In this document: positions 1-10,090 of the stretch, piece after piece
How positions within the stretch are numbered: position 1 is the first letter of the stretch
Layout: each line of letters opens with the position of its first letter
DNA from: Gnetum montanum
Taxonomy: Eukaryota > Streptophyta > Gnetopsida > Gnetales > Gnetaceae
DNA: 64,000 nucleotides
Assembly: GCA_015680685.1 (NCBI GenBank)
Contig: MNCI01015802.1
Location: forward strand, 858,682 to 922,681
Direction of reading: 5' to 3'
Notes under the pieces: generated by a model
Database searches by the model: none
Told to the model about the DNA's origin: nothing
What the model saw: the letters and a program-made list of their open reading frames with translations, nothing else
Position numbers and translations under genes: made by a program

Positions 1-1019
1 ACGCACGCTTAGGAATTTGTAACCTTTCCCTAGAAATATCCAAGACAAATACGTATGGAAAAATTGAGAGGAAAAGAGTTCCATGCATCGCATATAGTGA
101 CACAGGGTGTCATTGCGTGCAAAAATCATGGGTAATGCGAAGTTTAACATTGCCTGCATGCGATCGGTGTGCATAGGACATTAATATACAAAAGTACCTA
201 TATGCAACAGCCACACAACAAGAAAACACCCAATGGCTGATGGCTGATAAAGATAGCAACCCAACTACTTGCATGGAACTAGCTGAGGGAATAACTAGTG
301 CTTACCTTGAAAGCGTAGACATATTGGAGCAAGTCCGTTGCCAACTTCTAGCCTTTAACTCCGAAAATATTATTTGGGGGAAGTTGGAGATTCTTGAGGA
401 GTTTAAACAAGAGCCCCTAGAGTTAAAATTGTTACCCACCAGTCTGGAATACATGACCCTCAAAAATGGAAAACCAGTTATCATCAATGCAAAGCTTGTG
501 CCCATGCAAAAAGAAAGTTTGCTAAGGCTGATAAACAAGTGGTCAACCGCCTTTGCTTGGTCGTATTCTAAACTAACCAGAATAGATCCTCAGATATGCC
601 AGCATAGGATTTATACAGACCCCTCTATGAAACCTCGCAAGCAACCCCAGAGGCAATTGAACCTAAAACTAAAACAAATTGTTAAAGAAGAACTAGAACA
701 ACTTCTCAAAGTCGGGTTCATTTACCCTATCGTTGATAGCGAATGGGTTAGCCCTCTTGTAATCGTACTGAAAAAGGGAGGTAAATGGAGGGTATGTATA
801 GATTTTAGGCTGTTAAATATGGCAACATTCAATGACCACTTCCCACTACCATTTATGGACCAAGTCTTAGACACTATAGCAGGGCATCGCTATTACAGTT
901 TTCTAAATGGATATAGTGGGTACAACCAAATATGCATTGCACCAGAAGACCAAGCCAAAACAACGTTCACCAGTCCTTGGGGAAGGTTTGCATATAAAAA
1001 AATGCCTTTTAGCTTGTGA
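1..1019 (+). pseudogene. Element A pol, protease tail and reverse transcriptase N-terminal half
   Basis: Positions 1-239 match the protease-RT linker of element D but have no long open frame. From 240 an open frame of 259 residues covers the RT fingers and palm start: KKGGKWRVCIDFRLLN near residues 178-193, LPFMDQVLDTIAGH, then SGYNQI and TTFTSPWGRFAY at the end. It stops at a TGA within what is MPFGLCNAP in the family (here MPFSL then stop); the catalytic FMDD box lies just downstream, in the tandem repeat. The ATG at 240 is only the first in the frame; the native protein is a gag-pol polyprotein. Confidence 0.85.
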
Positions 1020-1034
1020 AATGCACCTACCACG

Positions 1035-1943
1035 TTCCAACGCTTAGTTCTAAGCATTTTTCAACAACAAATAGGCAATGGAGTAGAAGTCTTCATGGAC
1101 GACTTCTCCACTTATGGGACGAGCTTTGATCAAGCCCTCAACTGGTTAGAGAAAGTATTGAAATGATGTGTTGAAACCAACCTTAAGTTCAACTGGCAGA
1201 AGAGCCATTTGATGGTTCAAGAGGGCATTGTGCTGGGGCACAAAATTTCGCAATCAGGAATCGAAGTTAACCTAGAAAAAATTAAAGTCATCCAAGGAAT
1301 CACCCGACAACCAGAAACCGTTAAAGACGTGATGTCATTCCAATGCTTAGTTCTAAGCATTTTTCAACAACAAATAGGCAATGGAGTAGAAGTCTTCATG
1401 GACGACTTCTCCACTTATGGGACGAGCTTTGATCAAGCCCCCAACTGGTTAGAGCAAGTATTGAAATGATGTGTTGAAACCAACCTAAAGCTCAACTAGC
1501 AGAAGAGCCATTTGATGGTTCAAGAGGGCATCGTGCTGGGGCACAAAATTTCGCAATCAGGAATCGAAGTTAACCCAGAAAAAATTAAAGTCATCCAAGG
1601 AATCACCCGACAACCAGAAACCGTTAAAGACGTGATGTCATTCCAATGCTTAGTTCTAAGCATTTTTCAACAACAAATAGGCAATGGAGTAGAAGTCTTC
1701 ATGGACGACTTCTCCACTTATGGGACGAGCTTTGATCAAGCCCCCAACTGGTTAGAGCAAGTATTGAAATGATGTGTTGAAACCAACCTAAAGCTCAACT
1801 AGCAGAAGAGCCATTTGATGGTTCAAGAGGGCATCGTGCTGGGGCACAAAATTTCGCAATCAGGAATCGAAGTTAACCCAGAAAAAATTAAAGTCATCCA
1901 AGGAATCACCCGACAACTAGAAATCGTTAAAGACGTGATGTCA
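1035..1943 (+). repeat. Three tandem 303-bp copies of the RT palm/thumb segment
   Basis: Three units begin at 1035, 1338 and 1641; the TTCC that starts each unit recurs at 1944 where single-copy RT resumes, a 4-base microhomology. The period of 303 bp is 101 codons, so frame is kept. Each unit repeats the RT segment from before the FMDD box to VKDVMSF. Units 2 and 3 are nearly identical and share changes absent from unit 1 (for example a TGG to TAG stop), suggesting sequential duplication. All three carry TGA after VLK. Element D has one copy of this segment (about 48776-49085). Confidence 0.95.
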
Positions 1944-2570
1944 TTCCTTGGACACATTGGCTACTACAGGAGGTTTATTGCGAACTTTTCAAAAGTTGCC
2001 AAACCGTTGGTAGAATTAACAAAAAAAGATGCACCATTCGAATGGACCAGGGAATGTGAACAAGCATTCCAAGCTCTTAAATAGAGGCTTGTGGAAACTC
2101 CCATTCTACAAGCACCTGACTGGTCCAGACCATTCCATATCATGACCGATGCATCCAATTATGCTTTAGGAGCTGTACTGACACAACTAGATGAACAAAA
2201 ATGACCTTATTACATCCATTGTGCCAGTAAAAGTATCACCGGTGCACAACTTAACTACACGACTACAGAAAAAGAATTAATGGCTGTTGTGTTTGCACTG
2301 GATAAATTTAGGCACTATGTATTGGGTTACAAGGTATATATCCATACAGATCATAGTGCAATTAGGTTCCTTATGAATAAGCCAATGGTTAGCCCACGTA
2401 TCATATGTTGGCTGGTGATTCTTTAGGAGTTCGATTTAACTATTGTAGACCGCAAGGGCACCGAGAACGTAGTCGTCGATCACCTATCTCGGTTGCGATG
2501 GGACAACAAAGGGGACGCATACGCGGTATCTGACCATTTTCATGATGAAACCCTCTTTGCTAGTGTAATA
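1944..2570 (+). pseudogene. Element A pol, RT connection and RNase H
   Basis: Continues the pol frame: GHIGYYRRFIANFSKVAKPL, then the RNase H domain with the first catalytic aspartate kept in TDASNYALGAV (about 2140-2175), the glutamate region TTEKELMAVVFAL (about 2263-2300), HTDHSAIRFLMN and a terminal VVDHLSRLRWDN. Stops at about 2082, 2202 and 2424 break the frame; all fit single transitions from CAG, CAT-flanking or CAG/CAA codons. Function in a live element: removal of the RNA template and primer processing. Confidence 0.85.
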
Positions 2571-2574
2571 AATA

Positions 2575-3975
2575 ATCAACCCACAGAAGTAAACTAGTAT
2601 AGCATTCTCACTTATCTCACTTCACAAAAAATAGCACAGAGATTAGACTTTAGGAAGAAACAACAATTTCTTCACAACATTAAATACTTAATGGAAATCG
2701 GGGGACAACTCTATAAAGTCTACCCTGATGGCCTAGTTCGATGGTGTGTACCCGATCAAGATCAAGTAAAAGTTCTCTAGGATGCTCATGAGGGCCCTTG
2801 TGGGGGTCATTATGCTAGGAGACAAATGACCACTAAAATCTTGCTTGCAGGATATTATTGGCCAATACTATTTCGAGATGCCCATCATTTTGCTCAATCC
2901 TATAAGCACTGCCAACGTGATGGGGGAATGACTACTAGGATGGAGGGTCCGTAACAATGGATTCAACCTTTAGAACCCTTTGACATCTGGTGGATAGATT
3001 TCATGGGACCGATTACACCAATGTCCAACGGAAAAGCATATATAATCGTTGTTGTTGATTACTTAACCAAATGGGCTGAAGCAGCCACTGTAATAGATTG
3101 CACATCATCTACAGCTACCCGATTTGTACAGCAACAAATCATTAATAGGTTTGGTGTGCCGCATGCACTTATTTCCGATAATGGAACACATTTTACAAGT
3201 GCAACCTTTAGAAAGTTGATGCAACGCTTAGGGGTTGAGCATAAACTGACCACACCTTACCAGCCCCAAGCTAATGCTCAAGCTAAAGAAACTAATAGGG
3301 AGATTACCAGAATATTAACACGAACAATCAGCAAATNAAAGAAACTAATAGGGAGATTACCAGAATATTAACACGAACAATCATTAAATTTAGGCGAGAC
3401 TGGAGCATGAAACTAAATGATGCTCTTTGGGCGTATCGTTTCACTTGGAAGCTCCCTACAGGATATTCTCCTTATGAGCTAGTGTATGGGAAACTTCCAA
3501 AACTACCTATACAGAGTGAGCTCCGTACACTGTCCATGGCTTATGAACTTCACCTAGATCTCAACCTAGCCTAAAAACAACGACTAGCAACTTTGAATGT
3601 GTTAGACGAGAATCGATTGGTTGCACTATCGTTAAATGAGTTGCATAAAGCACACAGTAAATAATGGCATGACTTAAGGATCTGAAGGTTTAAGTACCAA
3701 CCAGGAGATAAGGTCCTTTACTGGAACCCCACGCATGTACCCCAACGTACGAAGTTTTAGACCTTGTGGAAAGGACCTTATATTATTCATACTACCTTCC
3801 CTTCTGGGGCCATGATGATATATAAGCCTGACAGCCTGGATAAAAGGTTATTGATTAATGTACAACAAACAAAACCTTTCCGTGAATCTGCACCAGCCAG
3901 TACAAGTCACAATTCTACCAGCGGTCAACCACGCTCACTATTTCAGATCTCTCCCTTACAACTCAGTCATGGGGC
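2575..3975 (+). pseudogene. Element A pol, integrase and C-terminal tail
   Basis: N-terminal zinc-binding region around GGHYARRQMTTKILL and HCQRDGG (first cysteine of the usual SCxxC replaced by tyrosine). The catalytic core keeps its DDE triad: D in [12 protein letters not shown] (about 3050), D in ISDNGTHF (about 3175) and E in the ETNREI segment (about 3295). Downstream, [15 protein letters not shown] and the LLINVQQTKPF tail are like elements D and Z. No chromodomain follows, unlike the chromovirus at 6930-7826. An N at 3336 with duplicated flanks interrupts the core, and several stops are present. Confidence 0.85.
3290..3390. other. Assembly join: single N flanked by the same sequence
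   Basis: The sequence left of the N at 3336, from about GAAACTAATAGGGAGATTAC, is repeated immediately right of it for about 45 bp with few differences. This is the pattern made when two overlapping contig ends are abutted without merging. The integrase duplication here is therefore probably artificial, unlike the 303-bp RT triplication, which contains no N. Confidence 0.75.
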
Positions 3976-5527
3976 AGATGTCCACTTATGCTGATCATAT
4001 GGGGCCCTCAGTTCTTTTTCAATTTCTATTTTTACGCATTTTTGTTTTATACATTTTTGTTTTATAAATTTCTTTCACTCTTCTTGTTTTTGTTTTACAA
4101 CATCGTTATACTTTTTCCATTTTGTGTGTGTATGTGTGCCATCCACCATGTAAGTTCGTCGCCCAATAAGTGTTCAGGCTGATGGGATGAACTATTTTTC
4201 ATTAATTTCTAATGTTTGGTCTTTACCTTTAAGTTACAATGTTGATACTAAGGTATGTCTCTTTTGATATGGCAGGCAATGAGATCACTTCATCCATCCA
4301 TCCATCAATTTCTATGGTTTCTCTTGGCTTGGAAATGTACAGTCCTCTTTTAATAAGAACTTTAACGAATCGGTGACTGGGTATTTCTTAAACTAAGGAA
4401 GGACTCAAGGATTGCAAAGGGTGTGACTTCAAAGGAACTTGATGCTTTTGTGTTGGTCATTCTCTTGGGTACTTAGATGTTTTCTGCTTGAGTTTTCTTA
4501 CTGTTCTAATGTGACCCAATAATCGGAAGCTAAGACAATAAAAATAATAAATCTTTGCATGGTGTGCTCCCCACGCATAAAAACACAAAGAAAAAGGGTA
4601 AAAATGTGAGGATTCAAAGCACACCCCTTAGACGAAATAAAATTTGGGCTGCAAGCACTAGTTATGGAACCAAAGTGTTCCCTCTAACTAAGGCCCTTCT
4701 CGCTTCCCGTTCTCTCCTTTGTTTCGTTGGAAGGGTGGTGGCTCTTTGACGATGCATCCTTGTTATCCAAGTGGATGATTTAACCGAATGCATTAATGCG
4801 AAGTCACTGGAAGTGGTTGGTTTGAGCCCAGAGTTGGAATGAGATTTGCCACGTCGCATTAATCATAAAACACACAAGGGGCTATACACCATCTTGTCCT
4901 TGTGATTTCATTCCACTTCTCTTCTCTCCATCCTTCTCTCCATTGTTCACCTCATTGCTGGTTGTATCATTAGTGTATATATTTTGGTTGAGGCATTGTT
5001 TTCTTTTTGGTAAATTCTTACGGTTAAAGACTTTAACTCTTGTTTCAAAAGACGTTCCCAGAGCCTACGGACTCTTTGAATGTGGGTTTGTCAAGGCATT
5101 AATGGCATGAGCCTACTTTGGGGAGGACCCACTGACATTCCTATTTGGAACATTAGTTAACTTTTTTTCCTTAACATTTTGCAATTAATTTTAGTTTTGT
5201 TCATTTCCATCTTGACATCCATTTCATTGATGCCATAGTTGTCCCTTTTACCTATCTTTCTTACTCCTTTTCTTTCTCCATTCTAACGCTACCGGAGGTT
5301 TGCGATTAGTCATGGGGGTACGGGGCCTGATTTTTTGATTTTTCTCCTAAGCCCGGAATTTTTTCGTTTTTCTTCCTAACCCCTACACCTTCGGCAGTTA
5401 TCAGTAACATATTCCCAGGTCCATATTAGCCATACCACAACCTAGCCAATGAACTTACACCGAAGTAAGGTATTAATTACTTAATGATTCAATTACCCTT
5501 TCTAATACATGATTGTGTTGTGTGTGC
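3976..5527 (+). other. Element A 3' non-coding region between pol and splice acceptor
   Basis: No coding frame of note. It starts with a T-rich stretch (about 4010-4110), holds an A/G-rich tract (about 4572-4605), a block GCCTACTTTGGGGAGGACCC at 5111-5130 that is shared by all better-kept family members here, and a second AGTCATGGGGG motif at 5308-5318 in addition to the one at the pol end (3964-3974). Co-linear with 38150-39700 of Z and 51020-52610 of D. Probably an intron or regulatory leader for the 3' ORF. Confidence 0.7.
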
Positions 5528-5616
5528 AGATGGCAATCATACAACAACGGATCGGATCTGGAGTAAACACTTGGAATGGAGCCGCGCTGAAGCAGCTATG
5601 CAAGGAGCAAGATTGA
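5490..5616 (+). other. Element A 3' splice site and residual 28-codon ORF
   Basis: A branch-point-like TTCTAATAC (about 5500) precedes a GT-rich stretch ending GTGTGTGCAG at 5529; ATG follows at 5530-5532 and opens 28 codons to a TGA at 5614-5616. The same branch point, acceptor and ATG order is found in B (21099), C (29576) and D (52612). In B and C the ATG opens the long accessory ORF; here only a stub remains before the G-tract and 3' LTR. Splicing is inferred, not shown. Confidence 0.6.
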
Positions 5617-5912
5617 TGATGCACTTACGGATGGATGACGAAAGGCATAATCTAGGCATTAGCAGCAGTAAGACTCTTCTCTCTTCTTCTCTTCTATTGT
5701 CTCTCCTCTTTTCTCTCAGCTGCCAACTGTGGCCTGATGTCATTGTAATAAGGTGTTCACCCTTGTTGTCATGAACACCAGTCTTGTCAAGTCTTGTAAT
5801 ACTAAACTGTTCACATGTCATTCCATTAGTTCCATTCCCCTCAATAATCCCATACCTACCTAATATTATTATAAGGAACTCGAGGACGAGTTTTCATTCA
5901 GTCATGGGGGTA

Positions 5913-6908
5913 TGATGAAATGCGAATTACACAAGCCACGATATCGCATACGTGATATCGCGTACGCGATATCGCATATCGCATCCCCTGCGATATCGCG
6001 TACGTGATATTGCATCGTTCCCTGTGATATCACGTACGCGATATCGCAGTCCACCGAAAAATCTATAAATAAGAGGCGGCACTCCCCTCATTTGTAATCA
6101 TAGGCGTAAAGTAGTGAAGCTCTGGCGGATTGATCACCCCAGAGATAGAATATTTTCCATGTGCTCGTAGTAGGAGTCCCCCAAGTGAACGGTTCTTTAT
6201 TCGAGCAGCTTTGTACCTGAACGCAAGTTGTGTACGGAAATAAAGACGAGCTTTGTGGATAAACCTTGTAGTGCATGGATAGGCTTATTTAATGTTATTT
6301 ACTGCTTTCCTAGTAGCGCGGCATGAGTACGACTTGGTTACGAGCATTGACGAATGTGTACGGCTAGCCAAGGAATCGGCTACTCATCGCAGTTAGATTC
6401 TCTCACCCTTACCTCCTAGAATGTGGAACACGTACGACTTGATTACGAGCATCTACGGATGTGTACGGCTAGTCAAGGAATCAGCTGCTTGTCACACTTA
6501 AGCTAGTTAGGTGCCTCAGTACGACCGCTTCGAGCATGTGTGTTACGTGTGGTAATCCCAATAACAATTAGCATTTGGTAGCCACAGTTGCATAGTTTAG
6601 GGTGTGTACGGCAAGTGGGAATGGGTGTTGATGCTAGGACTTAGCATTGTAGTTAGAGTTAGTTTTAGTCTCTCAACCCTTCACCCCTTAGCATAGGAGA
6701 TAAACGAGAAAAGACCAAAAAAATCATATACCTCGGACTTACTTAACCATACACCGTGACAACAACAAGTAAGTCTAGGAAGACAATGATTAATTAACCC
6801 CAAGTGTTCCTTGCGGCGTTTAGGTATTTAGTCTGCGGAGTTTGACTGGATCACGCGTGCTATGCTTGTTTCGTATGGTTGAGTGTAGGGGTACCTCGCC
6901 ACTCATCA
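5913..6908 (+). repeat. Element A 3' LTR (996 bp)
   Basis: Preceded by the G-tract plus-strand primer site (GTCATGGGGGTA, 5901-5912) and bounded by TGATGA at 5913 and TCATCA ending at 6908. U3 holds the GATATC array, TATAAAT lies at 6064-6070 and an AATAAA signal at 6239-6244. It is longer than its relatives because of an imperfect 105-bp tandem duplication, 6327-6431 and 6432-6536, each copy with GTACGACTTG and TGTACGGCTAG. The end GTAGGGGTACC before TCATCA is shared with B, C and Z. Confidence 0.9.
5940..6071 (+). promoter_or_regulatory. Element A LTR promoter: GATATC array and TATA box
   Basis: GATATC hexamers (one degenerate to GATATT) start at 5940, 5954, 5968, 5992, 6006, 6026 and 6040; within clusters the step is exactly 14 bp. 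Spacers are mostly of the form GCRTACGY, so two hexamers around a central GTAC make a perfect 24-bp palindrome (5966-5975 region outward). The last site ends 18 bp before TATAAAT at 6064. CpG is very frequent here but rare elsewhere in the element. Confidence 0.8.
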
Positions 6909-6929
6909 GTTGTTCTTATTAGAGATTGT

Positions 6930-7826
6930 TAGGATGCATGAAGTTTTCAATAATATTGTCTTTAATAGAAATTTAAAGTTTACTTTCATATTTCAATAGT
7001 ATTTTCAAAAGAGTATGGGTACTATGTTGAATATTAGCTCAACGTATCATCCTCAATAGATGGTTAAAGAGAGAGCAAAAATCAAATTTTGGAAGATATT
7101 CTTCAATCTTGTACATTAAACTATAAAGACATCTAGAAAAAAGTTCTTCCATTAGCAAAGTTTACTTATAATAATAGTTATTAGATCAATATGAAAGTAG
7201 GACCTTATGAAGTATTGTATGATAGACCTTTTCATACACCTCTTTGTTGGGATACTCTAGAGGAAAAATAGAAGATGAGTATCAATATCATTAAAGAAGC
7301 TATAGAGCTTATTAATATTGTTGGAGGCACACTTTAGGAAGCTCAAAATAGATTCACAAAATATGCTAATAGTAAGAGAAAACCTTTGGAGTTCAACATT
7401 AGAGATCAAATGTTTCGTAAAATTTCACTTTTAAAAGGGATTATAAAGTTTGATAGGAGAGGGAAGTTAGTACCTTGCTATATAAGTTCTATTTCAATTT
7501 TGAGAAAAGTAGAAGAAGTTTCACATTAGCTTGATCGTCCGCAATAGTTACAATTGATTCATGATGTATTTCATGTTTCCTTGTTCAGGAGGTATGTTCT
7601 AGATTCCAGTAAGAGGATAAAATGATAAGATGTGTAGCTTCAAGCTTATGTTAATTTATGGAACAACTAGTAATAATTTAGATAAGATGGAAAGGTTATT
7701 AAAAAGTAATTTTATTCCAATAATGAATGTTATTTGGGAAATGCATGGAGCTTAGGAAAAAATGTGGGAAGTGGAGAAAGATCTATACAACTCACATCTA
7801 AAGATCTTCCAAGAGAAAGATTCTTA
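6930..7826 (+). pseudogene. Chromovirus (Ty3/gypsy) integrase C-terminus and chromodomain, decayed
   Basis: Shifting frames give the order expected of a chromovirus pol end: STYHPQ (about 7045), GPYEVLYGRPFRTPLCW (about 7200-7250), the AQNRFTKYANSKRKPLEF stretch (about 7340-7395), LKGIIKFDRRGKL, LIHDVFHVSLFRRYV (about 7555-7595) and a chromodomain-like end with IPIMNVIWEMHG then WEVEKDL (about 7710-7785). Several frameshifts and stops. The 5' part is missing, consistent with element A having inserted here and the rest lying left of the window. No long ORF remains, so it was read from conserved wording. Confidence 0.8.
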
Positions 7827-7837
7827 ACGGGGAAGCA

Positions 7838-10090
7838 TGTAACATCCTAACATTAAATACCACTTACCACTTCGTATTCTTTGTGATTTGAACCCTTAAT
7901 GTTTTATTGTTAAGTCTATGTATTGTGTTTTAAAATCTTTTTTTAAGTTGACTATGCTTGTGTTTTGTATTAGCTAAGCTATGTGCTTTGTAATTATCCT
8001 TTTTAGATGTTTTTTATACTTTTAATTTATTTTACATCTTTTTTCAATATTTTATTTTGTTAATTTAACATATGCGTAGTAACCTTTGTTAGCGTTTTGA
8101 GTAACGTATTATATTTAATTTATATTTTTATGTTATGTTATTTTAAAATAATGTAAGAATATGGTAACTTTCCTACACTTGTTTAGATCATTAGCCAATC
8201 TTGTTATATATTCAAATTTGTATTAGTAAAAAAGATCTTACAAGGTAATTTTATTCCTCATTTCTTCCACTAGTATCTTCAATTAGAATGCCAAATCTAG
8301 GATTCTTCAATTGAAATAGTAATATGGAATAGTTACTTTCTAACTAGTAAGTAAAATGTTTGGCTACATAGAAGAAAAAACTTTTAGCTCAAGAAGGGAA
8401 ACTCTAGTTGCTTAAATCAATGCTACATGGTATGCACCTTTATTTATTGTCTTACTAAAAATGCCTAGAAACAACTTTGAATACTCTTGAAAAAATGAAG
8501 CATTAATTTCTTGGGTTTTATACTAAGGATAAAATTTTTCATTCTATAAAATGAGGTTTTAATTATTAGCCTATTACAATTGATGTGTGCCAAGTATCTT
8601 TACAATAATTTCTTATTTCACAACGTACCTTCAATTAGTTATACTAGCCTAATAATATATAGTTTTAAAAAGCTCAAAGTTTGGTTCAAGAGAAATGTGC
8701 ATGTTGAAGGGCAATGGTTGATTCTAATAATTATAAGTTAAAAAATACTTATGCAAAAGTAGCTCCAAGTATTCAAGATTCCCTCAAAGTAGCATGGTGG
8801 AAAAATATTTGTCATCATCATCTTAGCCTTCTACTAACAAAATGGGATTAGCTACATGAGTTCAATTTTATCATTCATTTCTATGAAGAGCTAGAGCTTT
8901 GTTTATTTGTAGTTTCTACAAATCATATTTGATCAATTTTCACATGTCCTTTTTGATCTTTCTTTTATTGGCTTTCCTAAAACAATGATATGGTAACCAT
9001 TGTTTGTAGGCTCACTATATGATCTTCTTTGCAAAAGTCCAAATCATCTAGCCTACTATTATTGTAACTTATCTAAAATAGAAGCATCTACAAGGCTTTC
9101 TTTGATGGTTATATTATGTAAATTATCTATTATATTAACATTCAACATCCATTGAAGCATTCTCATTTCTACCATACTGATTTGTCATTCATGCCTCTTT
9201 TGTACACCCTAACATTCAACACCATATAAGATAGCAAACCTAATTGCTATCCTATAAAATGTTCCCTTCAATTTTATCAGTATTATTTTGTCACATAGAT
9301 CACCACTAGCTTGTCTAAATTTTAATCATCTGGCTTTAATTCTATTTCATATATCTTTATCAATTTTACTATTTGATTGGAGAATTGACCCTAGGTAGTA
9401 GAATTGTTTGTAGTGAGGTATTTTTTTTATCCTTGAATTATCACTTCTATTATATCATTGTTTATGCTATTATTAAAATTACATTCTATATATTTTGTTT
9501 TACTTCTATTGATTTTTAAGCCTTTTGATTCTAGAACATGCTTCAACTTCTCAATTTTAGAAGCTATACCCACCAACATAATATCATCTACAAATAGAAT
9601 AGAGCAAGGGATTTCATCTTGTATTTCTTTTGTTAATTCATCCATAATAATGGCAAATCAGCATGGCTAAGCATAGACCCTTGATGTAGGCCTTCTATGA
9701 TTGAAAAATCACATGTTGTTCCACAAGTTGTTTTAATTTTAGTGGTAGCTCTTGTATATATGTCTTGAATCACTATAATATATTTATTAGGGATGTTTTT
9801 CAAGTGAGCTCCATATATTATTATTATTTAGGAATCATAATATCCTTCCCTAATTATTACAAGTGAGCTTTGTATGAGGTAAATGGCATAACCTATACCA
9901 TTAATCACTATTTTTTCATGTCCTCTAGCCGAATCAATTTGACATGAGCTTACATGCATGACTAGTGTACATTGGAATTGCATGTCCATTCATGATGTAA
10001 TTTTTCAAACTTCTCAAATTTGAGAAAAAATGGAAGCAATGCAAACATAAAACTCCTATTTTCTTTGCCCTTTCGCCTTAGGGTGCTACA
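7838..10090 (+). repeat. Probable chromovirus 3' LTR, interrupted by a LINE
   Basis: Directly after the pol end, a purine-rich AACGGGGAAG tract (about 7827-7835) precedes TGTAACATCC at 7838, the usual start of Tekay/Del-type LTRs. A possible end is GGGTGCTACA at 10081-10090. Removing the LINE (8815-9850) leaves roughly 1.2 kb. The 5' boundary is well supported; the 3' boundary is a guess because no second LTR copy is in the window. Confidence 0.5.
8815..9850 (-). mobile_element. RTE-type LINE fragment, 5'-truncated
   Basis: On the minus strand, conceptual translation gives an RTE reverse transcriptase end: IEGLHQGSMLS (about 9690), MDELTKEIQDEIP with the catalytic FVDDI box (about 9600-9580), SKGLKINRSKTKYIEC, then ASGDLCDKIILIKLKGTFYR (about 9310), AILYGVEC, RMLQWM and a tail resembling RGRGRPKK. 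A (GAT)n-like tract at about 8811-8822 may be the LINE 3' end. Stops and frameshifts throughout; only one stretch of 72 codons is open (9427-9645). Confidence 0.8.

Larger units (their letters stand above)
1..6908 (+). mobile_element. Element A: Athila-like Ty3/gypsy retrotransposon, 5' part outside window
   Basis: Runs from a decayed protease-RT linker through RT, RNase H and integrase, a 1.6-kb non-coding 3' region, a short ORF remnant behind a splice acceptor, a G-tract and a 996-bp 3' LTR. The RT has the wording typical of the Athila lineage (SGYNQI, TTFTSPWG, EVFMDDFSTYG, VQEGIVLGHKIS). Sequence 1-240 aligns with 47747-48000 of element D. The right LTR end is followed by chromovirus integrase sequence, so A probably inserted in that element; its left flank and target-site duplication lie outside the window. 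Many in-frame stops mean the copy is dead. Confidence 0.9.

Noticed and set aside
1166-1168. TGA after the FMDD box as a recoded or readthrough codon
   Set aside because: Many other stops of the same transition type occur in the same pol regions; deamination decay is simpler.
3003-3371. 122-codon integrase ORF taken at face value
   Set aside because: It crosses the N at 3336 with a duplicated flank; its last part is an assembly artefact.
5940-6045. GATATC array as a CRISPR-like or satellite array
   Set aside because: Units are 14 bp, lack spacers of variable content, and occur only beside LTR TATA boxes (plus one internal copy); a promoter array fits better.
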